Counted from the stretch's first letter, positions 33,611 through 43,496 are shown. The stretch: 64,000 nucleotides of DNA from Phycisphaerales bacterium (GCA_029260395.1 JAJDDJ010000017.1:1-64000); one strand, 5' to 3'. The notes: generated by a model from the sequence alone, not told the origin. Made by a program: numbers and translations.

Positions 33611-35047
33611 CTAGCTGGGGCTGCCCGACCGCCGGAACGCCTCGAACAGGTGCACGTGCGTTCGGCAGCCGAGGTGGAAGCAGTCGAGCTCGAACTTCTC
33701 GTTCGGGCTGTGGATGCGGTCGTCCTCCAGCCCGAAGCCCACAAAGAACGTGTCCATGCCCAGCGTCCGCTTGAGCAGCGCCGCCAGCGGTATCGAACCG
33801 CCGCTCTTGATGAGCGCCGGCGCCACGCCCGCCGCTTCTTCCATCGCCATAGCGATCACGCCGAGCCGCTCGTCGTCCGCAAGGATCGAAGCAGGCCCGC
33901 CAACGCCAAGGTCCAGCTTCTCCCACCGGCAACCCGGCGGCGTGCGCGCATCGAGCCACGCAAAGAACGAATCAACGACCGCCTGCGGGTCCTGGTCCGC
34001 CACAAGCCGGAAGCTCACCTTGGCCGACGCCTTGGCCGGGATCACCGTCTTGGCACCCGTGCCCATGTACCCGCCGTAGATGCCGTTGATATCGCACGTC
34101 GGCCTGCCCCACTCGCGCTCGAGCGCGGTAAAGCCCGCCTCCCCCACGTCGCCGTCCGGGCCAAGGCCGATGCCTTTCAGCGCCGCCGCTGCATCCACGC
34201 CCAGCGCCTTCCACGCCGCGCGCTCATCGTCCGTGATCGTGCGCACATCGTCGTAGAAGCCGGGGATCGTCACCCGCCGCTTGTCATCCCACAACTGAGC
34301 GAGCACCTTGGTCAGTTCGTTCAGCGGGTTGGGCACCTTGCCACCCCACACGCCCGAGTGCAAGTCCTGATCCGGGCCGTGCAGCGTGATCTGCGTGTAC
34401 GCAAGTCCCCGCACGCCGTAGGTAATCGCGGGCCTACCGCGCGCCAGCATCGCGGTATCGCTGATGAGGCACAGGTCGCACTGGCCAAACCGTTCCTCGT
34501 TGTCGCGCACAAACGCTTCGAGGTTTTCGGAGCCCGACTCTTCCTCGCCCTCGATCAGCACCGTGAGCTTGATGCCGCCCGCCGGCCCGCCGCCGGTGGC
34601 CTGCACCGCGCGCAGCGCCTCCAGAAAGCTCGCCACCTGCCCCTTGTCGTCGCTCGCGCCGCGCGCGACCACCCGAGCCGGGCCGCTATCACGGATCACC
34701 TTGGGCTCGAACGGCCCGCTGTCCCAAAGCTCGATCGGGTCCGCCGGCTGCACGTCGTAGTGCCCATAGAAAAGCACGTGCGGCCCCGCGTAGCTCGGAT
34801 CGCCCTTCGCGTGCGCCACCACCACAGGCCGCCCGCTGCCAGCGGGCTCGCCGGTGGGCAGCACCTCGACCTCGAGCCCCGCTTCGCGCAGCCGATCAGC
34901 CGCCCACCGCGCGGCTTTCTCGCAGTCGCCCGCGTACGCGGGGTCGGTGCTGATGCTCGGGATCTTCAGCCAGTCGCAGAGCCGTTGAACCGAATCGGCC
35001 TCGTGCTCCTTGAGCCACTGGGCCGCCGCTTGGGTGGTGTCGTCCAT
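33611..35047 (-). CDS. M20 family metallopeptidase (dipeptidase)
   Basis: 478 residues, no signal peptide. Metal-site motifs are in place: VLFYGHYDVQPADP (His and following Asp), ARGASDDKGQVASFLEA (bridging Asp), LIEGEEESGSENLEAFV (Glu pair), LCLISDTAM, and a C-terminal CRTHVHLFEAF supplying the last His. The insertion between lid and catalytic domain has the size seen in the CNDP/PepV-type dipeptidases. It hydrolyses small peptides with two zinc or manganese ions in the cytoplasm. The initiating MDDTTQAAAQWLKEHEADSV is well placed. Monocistronic as far as can be seen. Confidence 0.9.
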   Translation of the reverse strand: MDDTTQAAAQWLKEHEADSVQRLCDWLKIPSISTDPAYAGDCEKAARWAADRLREAGLEVEVLPTGEPAGSGRPVVVAHAKGDPSYAGPHVLFYGHYDVQPADPIELWDSGPFEPKVIRDSGPARVVARGASDDKGQVASFLEALRAVQATGGGPAGGIKLTVLIEGEEESGSENLEAFVRDNEERFGQCDLCLISDTAMLARGRPAITYGVRGLAYTQITLHGPDQDLHSGVWGGKVPNPLNELTKVLAQLWDDKRRVTIPGFYDDVRTITDDERAAWKALGVDAAAALKGIGLGPDGDVGEAGFTALEREWGRPTCDINGIYGGYMGTGAKTVIPAKASAKVSFRLVADQDPQAVVDSFFAWLDARTPPGCRWEKLDLGVGGPASILADDERLGVIAMAMEEAAGVAPALIKSGGSIPLAALLKRTLGMDTFFVGFGLEDDRIHSPNEKFELDCFHLGCRTHVHLFEAFRRSGSPS

Positions 35048-35084
35048 GCCCCAAGACTAGGGGCGATCGGCCCGGCCGCGAAGC

Positions 35085-36134
35085 TCACCAGATCTTGTCG
35101 GTGTTGGCGGCATTCATGAATTGGATCGACTCGGGGGTCGCATCGCCGCCACCGTTGAAGGTAGATCCACTCGGGTACCACGGGTTCGGATCAGTCCAGG
35201 CTTCCGCCATCTTCATACCGCCGACGTGGCCATCCCAATAGGCGACGTTGATACCCTGGCTGCCATGCCTGGCGCTCAGGTTGATGTGCCCTTCGTTTCC
35301 ATCTCCGAACTTCTCACGGCCCCACTCCGCGGCCCGGTGAAAGATCGGTCCCGAATGCGTGAACGACCCGAAATTCTGCACAACGGGCGTCGCGTCAAAA
35401 TCGAGCAGGGTGCCGGTGTAGAACCGGGTGCCGTCTGACGCCAGCACTTTAGTGGACGGTTGTCGTGCCATGGCATCAAGACGGGGAACGTAATTCACAG
35501 GCTTGGTCACCTGTCGGCCATCTCCCGGGTCCTGCATGAGCGGGGGCACGCCGCCCCAGCGATCCCGATACGACCGCTGGTACGACTGATAGCGTGGCCT
35601 CGCCATCGTGAGCATGGATGCCGGTGCTAGATAGCTAATCTGGCGGTACCCCTCGATCAACTGAATTCGCTCCAGTTGATTGATGTCGGCACCAGAGCCG
35701 AACACTGCGTCGTTCTCCGTGTTGGCACTGGCACACGCGTAAGTGTTCAGGATCTGCTTGAAACGCTGAGCCCTGTTAGGCGAAAAGTCCGCGGAGTCAC
35801 CAAGAATCGGGCTGATCCAATCGGCGTTCTGTGTCGGAGTGGTGCTAGTTGTGTCAAATGTGTAAAGCGTGGCGTTGTTGAACTCTCCGCGAGCGATCGA
35901 CTCTGCGCCTTCAAGACCGCTTGTATGCGGGCCTGCTGCATAGTCTTGATTGTCTGTGAGGTAGATCGCTTGGCCCTGCCCGAGGCTCCGCAGACTGGTT
36001 GAACAGACAAGGGAGCGAGCCGCCTCGCGAGCCTGGCCTAGGGCAGGCAGCAGTATTCCAATCAACAGCGCAATGATCGCGATAACGACCAGCAACTCGA
36101 TCAACGTAAAGCCGGATCTGTTACGAGGGAGCAT
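35085..36134 (-). CDS. Prepilin-like protein (DUF1559-type)
   Basis: 349 residues from ATG 36134, with TAAGGA 8 bases before; a TTG two codons upstream is an alternative. The N-terminus is a type IV prepilin signal, [20 protein letters not shown], cleaved after Gly, followed by [20 protein letters not shown]. The C-terminus has [20 protein letters not shown], the H-x9-DG motif of the DUF1559 family that is greatly expanded in planctomycetes. Such proteins are pseudopilin-like and exported by a type II secretion/pilus machine; their role is unknown. It follows the small anchored protein gene by 28 bases. Confidence 0.88.
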   Translation of the reverse strand: MLPRNRSGFTLIELLVVIAIIALLIGILLPALGQAREAARSLVCSTSLRSLGQGQAIYLTDNQDYAAGPHTSGLEGAESIARGEFNNATLYTFDTTSTTPTQNADWISPILGDSADFSPNRAQRFKQILNTYACASANTENDAVFGSGADINQLERIQLIEGYRQISYLAPASMLTMARPRYQSYQRSYRDRWGGVPPLMQDPGDGRQVTKPVNYVPRLDAMARQPSTKVLASDGTRFYTGTLLDFDATPVVQNFGSFTHSGPIFHRAAEWGREKFGDGNEGHINLSARHGSQGINVAYWDGHVGGMKMAEAWTDPNPWYPSGSTFNGGGDATPESIQFMNAANTDKIW

Positions 36135-36162
36135 GTTCAAGTCCTTACGGGTTCATCCGCGA

Positions 36163-36567
36163 TCAGCCATCCAGATGTCTTAGAAAGTCTTCTTTCGTCA
36201 GTTTGCGAGGATGTTCAGGATCGTTGGGCTCTACGCGGCGCGCCTCCAAGTCGAAGCTGTCACTGAGGCTCTCGATCATCTCCAACTGCCCAAGGTCTCG
36301 CGCATCCAGTTCCCATTGATCGTCATCCGTGGGATAGGTGCGATAGAGCGTCCGCTCGCCGGTATCGGGGTGGATGGCCGGCACGGTAACCCCGCCTCTG
36401 CCGCTGACCTTGAACACGAAGAAATCACCGGTAACCGTGTCCACCAAATACACGTTGTCAGCGCGATCCACCTTGCCCGAGCCGCCTAGCGACATGTACA
36501 GGCCAAAGCCCAGCGCGATCAACGCGGCTGCAAACAGCACGATCTGCCACGGTCGAACCGAACCCAT
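36163..36567 (-). CDS. Small membrane-anchored protein upstream of prepilin-like gene
   Basis: 134 residues from ATG 36567 (MGSVRPWQIVLFAAALIALG). One N-terminal helix, then an extracytoplasmic domain beginning NVYLVDTVTGDFFVFKVSGR, then VPAIHPDTGERTLYRTYP and an acidic tail (DLGQLEMIESLSDSFDLEAR). I recall similar VDTVTGDLF proteins beside DUF1559 genes in planctomycetes, but no function is known. It lies in an operon with the prepilin-like gene. Confidence 0.65.
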   Translation of the reverse strand: MGSVRPWQIVLFAAALIALGFGLYMSLGGSGKVDRADNVYLVDTVTGDFFVFKVSGRGGVTVPAIHPDTGERTLYRTYPTDDDQWELDARDLGQLEMIESLSDSFDLEARRVEPNDPEHPRKLTKEDFLRHLDG

Positions 36568-36847
36568 CAGCCAGGCCTCCCAAACATACCGGCTACAGCT
36601 CAGATGAAGCACCCAAGCCCATGCCGAATAGACACCCCACTATACCTCGATGTGCAGTGGCACGAACAGCACAAGAACGGCCCGTTGCAACGCCAGCGCA
36701 GCATGCGTGCTATTGACAGGCCCCGCCCACCGCGCCAGCGCGAGCGCTCATTGACAAAACCCCCGATGGGGTTCACTCCTCAGCATTGGATGCCTCGTTT
36801 GAGCCGACGACGCGCGAAGCTTGCATCAAATCCGCGGTTGGCCACCA

Positions 36848-36862
36848 GAACATCGTATGTTC
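36848..36862. promoter_or_regulatory. Inverted repeat operator candidate upstream of ispH
   Basis: GAACAT-CGT-ATGTTC is a perfect 6-bp inverted repeat with a 3-base centre, followed by a T tract and TAGGAT (36872). The half-sites recall LexA boxes, but the spacing (GAAC-N7-GTTC) is longer than the Gram-positive box (N4). Two TTGACA hexamers lie further upstream at 36713 and 36751. The rest of 36613-36983 shows no gene. Confidence 0.4.
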
Positions 36863-36983
36863 GTTTTTTGCTAGGATGCAGTTCACGCCATCGGTTGGCG
36901 GCGGCCGCCCCTACGCTTGGCCGAGAACCTTGCCGGCGGCCAGCCGTAAGACGGCCCAGAAACCCTTTGTGACCTACCCACAG

Positions 36984-38036
36984 ATGAGAATCGTGCTTGC
37001 CAATCCGAGGGGCTTCTGTGCCGGCGTCCGCATGGCGATCGATGTCGTGGACCGTGTGCTCGACCTCTACGAGGGCTCGGCCATCCACGTCTACCACGAG
37101 ATCGTGCACAACAAGCACGTGGTGAGCCGGCTCCGCGAACGCGGGGCGGTGTTTGTCGAACGAATCGACGAGGTGCCCGAGGGCTCGATCGTCGTCTTCA
37201 GCGCGCACGGCGTAAGCCCAGAGGTGCGCAAGCAAGCCGAGGCGAGGAACCTGACCGCGATCGATGCCACCTGCCCGCTGGTGACCAAGGTGCACGCGGA
37301 AGCGATTCGCTACTCCAGGCAGGGCTTTCAGATATTGCTGGTTGGGCACGCGGACCATCAGGAGGTCATCGGCACTCGTGGCGAGGCCGAGACCGCCACG
37401 CAAGTTGTTGAGACCGTCGCCGACATCGACCGCCTGCGCGTCGACGACCCCGCCATGCTCGTCTACCTCACGCAGACCACGCTCAGCACCGACGACGCAG
37501 CGGTCATTATCGATGCGCTCAAGGCGAGATTCCCCGAGATCAAGGCCCCGCCGAGCGAGGACATTTGCTACGCGACCACCAACCGCCAGCACGCGGTGCG
37601 CACGCTCGCGGGCGACTGCGATCTGGTGCTGGTGGTCGGCTCGACGAACTCGTCTAACTCGAAACGGCTGACCGAGATCGCGCAGACCGCGGGCACTCGC
37701 GCGCACCTGATCGACGACGTCAGCGAGATCGACCCCGCTTGGTTCACTAGGGGCGACGAGACGGTGCTGGTGACCGCGGGCGCCTCAGCCCCCGAGAATC
37801 TGGTCGCGGGTCTGTGCAGGCACCTGGTCGAGACGTTCGGCGCCACCATCGAGACCCGGCTGGTCGCGGAGGAAGACGCCGCGTTTGCCCTGCCCGGAGC
37901 GCTGCGCAGGATCATGAAAGACCGTGGCATCACCGGGCACGAGAAGCCCATCCGCGTGGGCCTTCCAGAGGTAACCGCCGATCTCTACGGCACGGTGCCG
38001 CTGAGCATTTCCGCCCCCACTCCCGCTTCCCGCTAA
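36984..38036 (+). CDS. ispH: 4-hydroxy-3-methylbut-2-enyl diphosphate reductase (IspH)
   Basis: 350 residues from MRIVLANPRGFCAGVRMAID; the frame is open upstream and ATG 36876 would add 36 residues without family similarity. The three Fe-S cysteines are in GFCAGV, IDATCPLV and EDICYATTNRQ. Other active-site motifs are YHEIVHN, SAHGVSP, VGHADHQE and NSSNSKRL. IspH makes the last step of the MEP isoprenoid pathway, reducing HMBPP to IPP and DMAPP. Slightly longer than the E. coli enzyme, with a typical C-terminal tail. rlmN follows on the same strand. Confidence 0.95.
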   Translation: MRIVLANPRGFCAGVRMAIDVVDRVLDLYEGSAIHVYHEIVHNKHVVSRLRERGAVFVERIDEVPEGSIVVFSAHGVSPEVRKQAEARNLTAIDATCPLVTKVHAEAIRYSRQGFQILLVGHADHQEVIGTRGEAETATQVVETVADIDRLRVDDPAMLVYLTQTTLSTDDAAVIIDALKARFPEIKAPPSEDICYATTNRQHAVRTLAGDCDLVLVVGSTNSSNSKRLTEIAQTAGTRAHLIDDVSEIDPAWFTRGDETVLVTAGASAPENLVAGLCRHLVETFGATIETRLVAEEDAAFALPGALRRIMKDRGITGHEKPIRVGLPEVTADLYGTVPLSISAPTPASR

Positions 38037-38101
38037 CTGTTCACTCTCAGTCCCTCATTCCCTCCCAGTCACCACCGCACGCACAGCCACACGAGCACCG
38101 T

Positions 38102-39232
38102 TTGAACCACCCCACCAACCACTTCTTTCACCACACGCCGGACTCGCTGACCGATTGGTGCGCGCGCCACGACATGCCCGCATTCCGCGCCAAGCAGCTC
38201 ATGGAGTGGGTGTACGTCAAGGGCGTGGCTGACCCGGCCTTGATGACGAGCCTTTCCGCCCGCGACCGCGACCTGCTCGCCAGCGAGATGACGTTTATCA
38301 GCGGCGAGACGGTCGCGCATCAGGTCGCCACCGATGCAACGCAGAAGCTGCTCGTGCAATGGGACGACCACATCTCGCCCCGCGCTGCGACAAGCCTGAA
38401 CATCCTCGGAGGCGAGAACTGCAACGACGCGTCCCGGCAGACCGAGTGCGTGATGATCCCATCGCACGAAGAGGCCGACTCGGGCGCACCCAAGCGGCGG
38501 ACCGCGTGCATCAGCTCGCAGGTGGGTTGTCCGGTTGGTTGCAAGTTCTGCGCCTCGGGCATGGGCGGGCTTGACGGCAACCTGTCAGCGGGGCGCATCG
38601 TTGAGCAGGCGTGGCGGCTCGGGCTGCTCGAAGGCGTGGGCCGAATAAGCCACATCGTCTTTATGGGCATGGGTGAGCCGCTGGCCAACTTCACCAACGT
38701 AGTTCACGCGGTGCGCACGCTGACGTCGCCCTGGGGCATGGGCATCAGCGCGCGCAAGGTGACGATCTCGACCGTGGGCCTGCCCAAGGCGATCGAACGG
38801 CTTGCTGAGCAGCTCGATCTGCCGGTCACGCTCGCGCTGTCGCTGCACGCGCCCACCGACGCGATCCGCCGCCGGCTCATCCCCTGGGCCGAGTACACAA
38901 CTATCGAAGAACTGCTGGATGCCTGCGACAGCTGGTATCGGAAGACCGGCCGCGAGATCACGCTTGAGTACACGCTCATCAGTCGGGTCAACGATCGGCC
39001 CGAGCACGCCCGCGAGCTGGCCAAAGTCGCCAAGAGTCTCCGCGCCAATGTCAATCTGATCCGGCTCAACGAGGTCAAGGGCATCCACTTCAAGCGGCCC
39101 ACGGACGAGGATGTGCGCACGTTCCAGGGCATCCTGCGTGACCGGGGCGTCAACGCGCACATCCGCGCCAGCCGGGGCCGAGACATCGCGGCGGCATGCG
39201 GCCAGCTCCGCCATGAACGGGTCACCGCCTGA
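38102..39232 (+). CDS. rlmN: 23S rRNA/tRNA adenine-C2 methyltransferase RlmN
   Basis: About 376 residues. Radical-SAM enzyme that methylates A2503 of 23S rRNA and A37 of some tRNAs. The cluster motif is GCPVGCKFCASGMGG (CxxxCxxC). Others are MGMGEPLANFTNVV, TISTVGLPKAIERLA and LALSLHAPTDAIRRRLIPWA. The conserved cysteines of the methyl-transfer mechanism are CISSQVGC and the C-terminal RDIAAACGQLR. The start is uncertain: TTG 38102 gives the expected N-terminus (NHPTNHFFHHTPDSLTDWC), and ATG 38174 is the next candidate. A frame open from 37814 overlaps ispH and is not used. Confidence 0.93.
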   Translation: MNHPTNHFFHHTPDSLTDWCARHDMPAFRAKQLMEWVYVKGVADPALMTSLSARDRDLLASEMTFISGETVAHQVATDATQKLLVQWDDHISPRAATSLNILGGENCNDASRQTECVMIPSHEEADSGAPKRRTACISSQVGCPVGCKFCASGMGGLDGNLSAGRIVEQAWRLGLLEGVGRISHIVFMGMGEPLANFTNVVHAVRTLTSPWGMGISARKVTISTVGLPKAIERLAEQLDLPVTLALSLHAPTDAIRRRLIPWAEYTTIEELLDACDSWYRKTGREITLEYTLISRVNDRPEHARELAKVAKSLRANVNLIRLNEVKGIHFKRPTDEDVRTFQGILRDRGVNAHIRASRGRDIAAACGQLRHERVTA

Positions 39233-39234
39233 CC

Positions 39235-39993
39235 ATGCTCGCGCTCGCAAGCGAGAGAACCTTCGCCCCGTTCACGCTGGCCCATGGAGTGGCGGTACTG
39301 GCTTGCGTCGCAGCGGTAGCTGCTGTCTGCTTGATTGGCAAGCGGTACAACTCGCCGAGCGGGCACGACCGGCTGAGGCTGGGGCTGGGCGTTTTCGGGC
39401 TTGTCTGGCAGCTCATCAACACGGCCTACTTCTGCCGTCCCTCGGGGTTCGACTGGGGCACCAGCCTGCCGCTACAAATCTGCGACATCACGGGCTTTCT
39501 CGCACCGCTCGCGATGCTGACCCGTTGGCGCGTGCTGCGGTCGCTGGTGTATTTCTTTGGTTTTGGTTTGTCGACGCAAGCGTTCATCACGCCGATCGTT
39601 CGGTTCGGGCCGGAGAGCTTCGAGTTCTGGATTTTCTGGGTGAGCCACTCGATTATCGTGGGCTACGCGGTCATCGATCTGGTGGTGCTTGGCTACCGTC
39701 CGAGCCTTCGCGACCTGCTCACGGTCATGGCGATCGGGGTCGGATACGTCACCGCGATGATGGGTATCAACCAACTGCTTAGTGCGCACCGGGCGAACTA
39801 CGGCTTCGTGGGCGATGTGCGGATGTCATCGCCGACGCTGATCGATCGGCTCGGGCCGTGGCCCCTGCGGGTGGTCTGGATGGGCATGATCGCCAACGCT
39901 GGGTTTGTCCTGCTCTGGGCGGTGTGGCCGATCTCGCGCAGGGTGTTCGGCTCGGGAGCTGGAGCCGATTCACGGACAGCGGAAGGCTCGTAG
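39235..39993 (+). CDS. Integral membrane protein, YwaF/TIGR02206-like
   Basis: 252 residues with about seven hydrophobic helices. SLPLQICDITGFLAPLAMLT is close to the L-P-L-x-x-C-x motif that marks the TIGR02206 (YwaF) family, and further segments such as IFWVSHSIIVGYAVIDLVVL fit its topology. Function of the family is unknown. It starts 2 bases after the rlmN stop and ends 9 bases before the glycosyltransferase gene, so it may be cotranscribed with both. Confidence 0.75.
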   Translation: MLALASERTFAPFTLAHGVAVLACVAAVAAVCLIGKRYNSPSGHDRLRLGLGVFGLVWQLINTAYFCRPSGFDWGTSLPLQICDITGFLAPLAMLTRWRVLRSLVYFFGFGLSTQAFITPIVRFGPESFEFWIFWVSHSIIVGYAVIDLVVLGYRPSLRDLLTVMAIGVGYVTAMMGINQLLSAHRANYGFVGDVRMSSPTLIDRLGPWPLRVVWMGMIANAGFVLLWAVWPISRRVFGSGAGADSRTAEGS

Positions 39994-40002
39994 ACTCGCG
40001 TT

Positions 40003-41124
40003 ATGGTCGGGCTGATCCTCACGCTTATCGCGGTGTCGTTTGTGCTGGCGCTAGCTGGCTCGGCGGTGCTTGTGCGCGCAGGCCACAGGCTCGGGCATTT
40101 GGATGCCCCCGGCGTGGCCGGGCAGGTGAAGGCCCCGGCCCGGCGCGTGCCCAACACGGGCGGCGTGGCTATCACCTTCGCTATCGTCGCCCCCATCGCG
40201 ATGCTGCTGGTGGCTTTGCAAGTGATGCCGCTTGAATCAGCGGCCATTCCAGAAGCGCTTCGGGCGCACCTTGCCGGGCTCGCTGCTCGCGGGGCCGAAG
40301 CCTGGGCGCTGCTCGCAGCGGTTCTCGGGCTGCACGTGCTCGGGCTGGTTGACGACCGCAGGCCATTGGGCCCGAGAGTCAAACTCGGCGTGATGACGCT
40401 GGTGGCGCTGGGGCTGACGCTCATGAGCCCCGAAACCCGGCTGCTGATGCTGCTGGATGCGCAGGTGGGTGGTTCGTGGCTGAGCGTTGCGCTGACCGTG
40501 CTTTGGTTCCTTGCCGTGATCAACGCGATGAACTTTCTGGACAACATGGACGGGCTGGCAGCGGGTGTGGCGGCGGTCGCGGGCGCGTGCTTTCTTGTTA
40601 CGACCCTGACGGGCGGGCAGTGGTTCGTCTCGGCGGTGCTGGCGCTGCTGATCGGCGCGGCGCTCGGTTTCGGTGTGTTCAATCGGCCGCCTGCCAAACT
40701 TTTCATGGGCGATGGCGGCTCGCTCGTACTTGGATTGCTGCTCGCGTTCTTGACGGTGCGCACGACGTACGTCGACCCTGCCCTTGGTACCAGCGGGCTG
40801 CACGCGGCACTGATGCCGCTGGTCGTGCTCGCCGTGCCGTTGTACGACCTCGTGAGTGTGGTCGCGGTTCGGCTCAGCCAGGGTAAGAGCCCGCTGGTGG
40901 GCGACCTCCAGCACCTTTCGCACCGGTTGGTCAAACGAGGGCTATCGAGGCCCGGCGCGGTCGGGCTCATCATCGGTCTGACGGGGGCGACGGGCATCGC
41001 TGGCATGCTGCTGGCGCAAGCCGATGCGCGCGGCGCGTGGCTGATCGGTTTGCAAACGGGGCTGCTGCTAGTGCTGCTGGCGGCGTTCGAACGGGGCAGT
41101 TCGTCCAGCGGGAACCCATCGTGA
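40003..41124 (+). CDS. WecA/TagO-like undecaprenyl-phosphate sugar-1-phosphate transferase
   Basis: 373 residues, about 11 membrane helices. Family motifs are GLVDDRRPLGPRVKL, LAVINAMNFLDNMDGLAAGV (catalytic Asp cluster), PPAKLFMGDGGSLVLG and PLVGDLQHLSHRLVKRGLS. These enzymes move a HexNAc-1-phosphate (usually GlcNAc) from UDP-sugar to undecaprenyl phosphate, the first step in making O-antigen, wall polymers or exopolysaccharide. NxMNFLDNMDG fits the WecA/TagO branch better than MraY. The stop overlaps the next gene's GTG (GTGA), which is O-antigen-ligase-like, so both probably serve one surface polysaccharide. Confidence 0.88.
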   Translation: MVGLILTLIAVSFVLALAGSAVLVRAGHRLGHLDAPGVAGQVKAPARRVPNTGGVAITFAIVAPIAMLLVALQVMPLESAAIPEALRAHLAGLAARGAEAWALLAAVLGLHVLGLVDDRRPLGPRVKLGVMTLVALGLTLMSPETRLLMLLDAQVGGSWLSVALTVLWFLAVINAMNFLDNMDGLAAGVAAVAGACFLVTTLTGGQWFVSAVLALLIGAALGFGVFNRPPAKLFMGDGGSLVLGLLLAFLTVRTTYVDPALGTSGLHAALMPLVVLAVPLYDLVSVVAVRLSQGKSPLVGDLQHLSHRLVKRGLSRPGAVGLIIGLTGATGIAGMLLAQADARGAWLIGLQTGLLLVLLAAFERGSSSSGNPS

Positions 41125-43496
41125 ACGCGTTCCGCTGGATCGCGCTGGGCGGTGTGCTGTTCGGCGTGCTCGCTCGGCTGGTGGTGAGCCACGAGCCAAC
41201 GCCCGGTTTCGGGTTCAACCCGCTGGTGCAGGTGCCGCCCGAAGTCGGGATGGGTCCGACGGCTTCACTGTTGCTCGATGCACTGACGCTGTTTGCGTCG
41301 GCACTGCTGCTGTGGTGCGAGCATCGGCTTGGCAGGCGTGTTCGGCTTGGCATTGTTCTCTTCTCTCTAGCGGGAGGAGCGGTAGCACTCGCGCACGGGC
41401 TGTTGCTAGATGGGCTCAACATCGAGGCGCTTCGGCTCGGCGGTGCTTGGACCAGTGCTGTAGTCGGTGCGGTCGCAGTGTGGCACGCAGCGCGCGATCC
41501 CGTCGTTCGGCGAGCGGTTGCCGGGCTGCTGCTCGGCGCGGTGCTTGTGGTGATGGTCAAGGGGCTGATGCAGGTGCTCATCGAGCACCCAGCGACCGTG
41601 GCCAACTTCAAAGCCAACCGCGAAGCAATGCTGGCCGCCCAAGGGATGAGCGTGGGCTCGCCCCAAGCCCTTGCGTTTGAGAGGCGGCTGAACCAGCCCG
41701 ACGCGACGGGCTGGCTCGGGTTGACCAACGTGTACTTCTCGCTGGTGCTGGCGGCAGGATTGGCGGCGGCGGTCGCGCTGCGCGATGGGTGGGCATCGAT
41801 GAAGGCCGCTGAGGGCCGCGCGGGCAAGGCTGCGATGCTGGGGCTCGCAGCGGTCGTCGCGGGCGGCGTGGTGCTGGTGCTCGCGGGGCCGGTGCAGGGC
41901 GGTTCGATCGCCAAAGGACCAGCGGCTGCGCTCGCGTTGAGCGCTGGTCTGCTGGCGGCTGGATGGTGGTGCCAGCGGCGCGGCTGGGCGCTCTGGTGGA
42001 TCGGGCTGGCTGCGGTGTTGTTGCCTTTGGTTGCGGTCGTCGTGCGGGGACTCGCAGGCGATGCGCTCGGCGAACTGAGCCTGCGCTTCCGGTGGTTCTA
42101 TCTGCAGGGTGCAGCGAGGGTGTTCATGGATGCACCGCTGCTGGGCGCGGGACCGGACGGGTTCCAGGCGGCGTACTTGCTCGCCAAGCCTGACCTGAGC
42201 CCCGAGCAGGTGACAAGCCCGCACAGCGTGCTGGCGGATTGGCTCGCGACGCTCGGGCTTGCGGGTCTCGCTTGGGCGGGCTTGCTGCTCGGGGCGGCGG
42301 TCTCGATCGCAAGGCGGCTTGGTAACGCGAGCGACCAAACCGAATCCACGAGCGATGTGCGCACGGCGATGGTCTGGACAGGCGCGACGCTCGCGTGCGT
42401 GCTGGCGTGGAACGTGTGGCACGAGGAATGGCCTATCGCTCGCGGTATTCCGGGCGGGTCGTTCCTGATGATCTCGGCGGTGTCGCGGCTGACGCTGGTC
42501 TGGCTTGTGGCGCTGGCCGCGGCATACGGGATCGTGCGGTTCACAAGTAACGCTGGCGCGCGCACGGCCTTGGCAGGCGCGGGCCTGCTGGTTCTGGCGC
42601 ACGCGCAGATTGAGATGGTCCTGACGACCCCCGGGTCGGCGGCGTGGGCGGCGTGCCTGATTGCGGCAGCGGCGAGCCGAGACGAATCCGAGCCCCGCGC
42701 GGGCTCCCCACTACCGGCCATCGCAGCGGTAGTCGGTGTCGCCGCACTTGGAGCGTTGATCGCATGGCAAGCCCTCGGCCCGGTGCGCACATGGGAGGAC
42801 CACCAACGGCAGGCATCGCGGACGATCGCCGAGGTCACCCAGCTCACGCAGGAGCTTGACCCCGCGAGCGAACCCGATCCTGAGCGGGTGGCCGCAGTCC
42901 AAACCCGATTGCGTCAGCAGCTAGGGTTGCCACCCGACACGGGTTTGGCTGAACTCCTGGCGAGGGCGCGGTTCTCGGCGGTAGTCGAGGCAACGGCTGA
43001 GCTGGAATTCGCAGCGCGATCTGGCAGCCAGCCGCTGGGCACGCTCAGGGAGTTGGCATCGCTGCAGATGGCCTCAGCAGGTCTGGCTAGAGAGCTCGGC
43101 CGGGACCCTGCGCCATACGAGTTGGCGGCGATCGAGGCATCTCAGCGAGCGGTGGATCGGTGGCCCGATCGAACCGCTGGCTACAACGCTCTCGCGCTGG
43201 CAGCCCGGAGCCGATGGGAGCGGACGGGGGCCGATGCCGATGCGGAATTGGCGGCTTGGGCGCTGGAGAAAGGGGCAGCTCTGGACCCCCACGGCTTATC
43301 GTTCGCGTGGTCGCGGTTTGAGCTGGCCGAGAGCACAGGCGACCCAGAATCGGAGGCCGAGTGGGCCCAGCGGTGCCTGGCGATTGATGAAAAACTGCGA
43401 CTGGACCCGGTGGTGCGACTCTCGGACGACCGCGTCCGTCGGGCGAAGCAGGCCATCCGAGCCATCGAAGGCGAGACGGTGGGCGGCGGCGGATAG
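41121..43496 (+). CDS. O-antigen ligase-like membrane protein
   Basis: 791 residues from GTG 41121, translationally coupled to the sugar-phosphate transferase. Residues 1-430 hold 12 or so membrane helices. The central loop GAARVFMDAPLLGAGPDGFQ, followed by SPHSVLADWLATLGLAGL, matches the Wzy_C/O-antigen ligase signature (G-x-G-x-x-x-F...HN/HS). Then more helices and a C-terminal soluble, TPR-like region (about 570-790: LGLPPDTGLAELLARARFSA, AAIEASQRAVDRWPDRTAGY). Members join polysaccharide to lipid A or protein, or polymerise O units. Ligase versus polymerase cannot be told here. Confidence 0.8.
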   Translation: MNAFRWIALGGVLFGVLARLVVSHEPTPGFGFNPLVQVPPEVGMGPTASLLLDALTLFASALLLWCEHRLGRRVRLGIVLFSLAGGAVALAHGLLLDGLNIEALRLGGAWTSAVVGAVAVWHAARDPVVRRAVAGLLLGAVLVVMVKGLMQVLIEHPATVANFKANREAMLAAQGMSVGSPQALAFERRLNQPDATGWLGLTNVYFSLVLAAGLAAAVALRDGWASMKAAEGRAGKAAMLGLAAVVAGGVVLVLAGPVQGGSIAKGPAAALALSAGLLAAGWWCQRRGWALWWIGLAAVLLPLVAVVVRGLAGDALGELSLRFRWFYLQGAARVFMDAPLLGAGPDGFQAAYLLAKPDLSPEQVTSPHSVLADWLATLGLAGLAWAGLLLGAAVSIARRLGNASDQTESTSDVRTAMVWTGATLACVLAWNVWHEEWPIARGIPGGSFLMISAVSRLTLVWLVALAAAYGIVRFTSNAGARTALAGAGLLVLAHAQIEMVLTTPGSAAWAACLIAAAASRDESEPRAGSPLPAIAAVVGVAALGALIAWQALGPVRTWEDHQRQASRTIAEVTQLTQELDPASEPDPERVAAVQTRLRQQLGLPPDTGLAELLARARFSAVVEATAELEFAARSGSQPLGTLRELASLQMASAGLARELGRDPAPYELAAIEASQRAVDRWPDRTAGYNALALAARSRWERTGADADAELAAWALEKGAALDPHGLSFAWSRFELAESTGDPESEAEWAQRCLAIDEKLRLDPVVRLSDDRVRRAKQAIRAIEGETVGGGG

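Noticed and set aside
36848-36862. Classical Gram-positive LexA box
   Set aside because: Spacing between GAAC and GTTC is 7, not 4; kept only as an unassigned inverted repeat.
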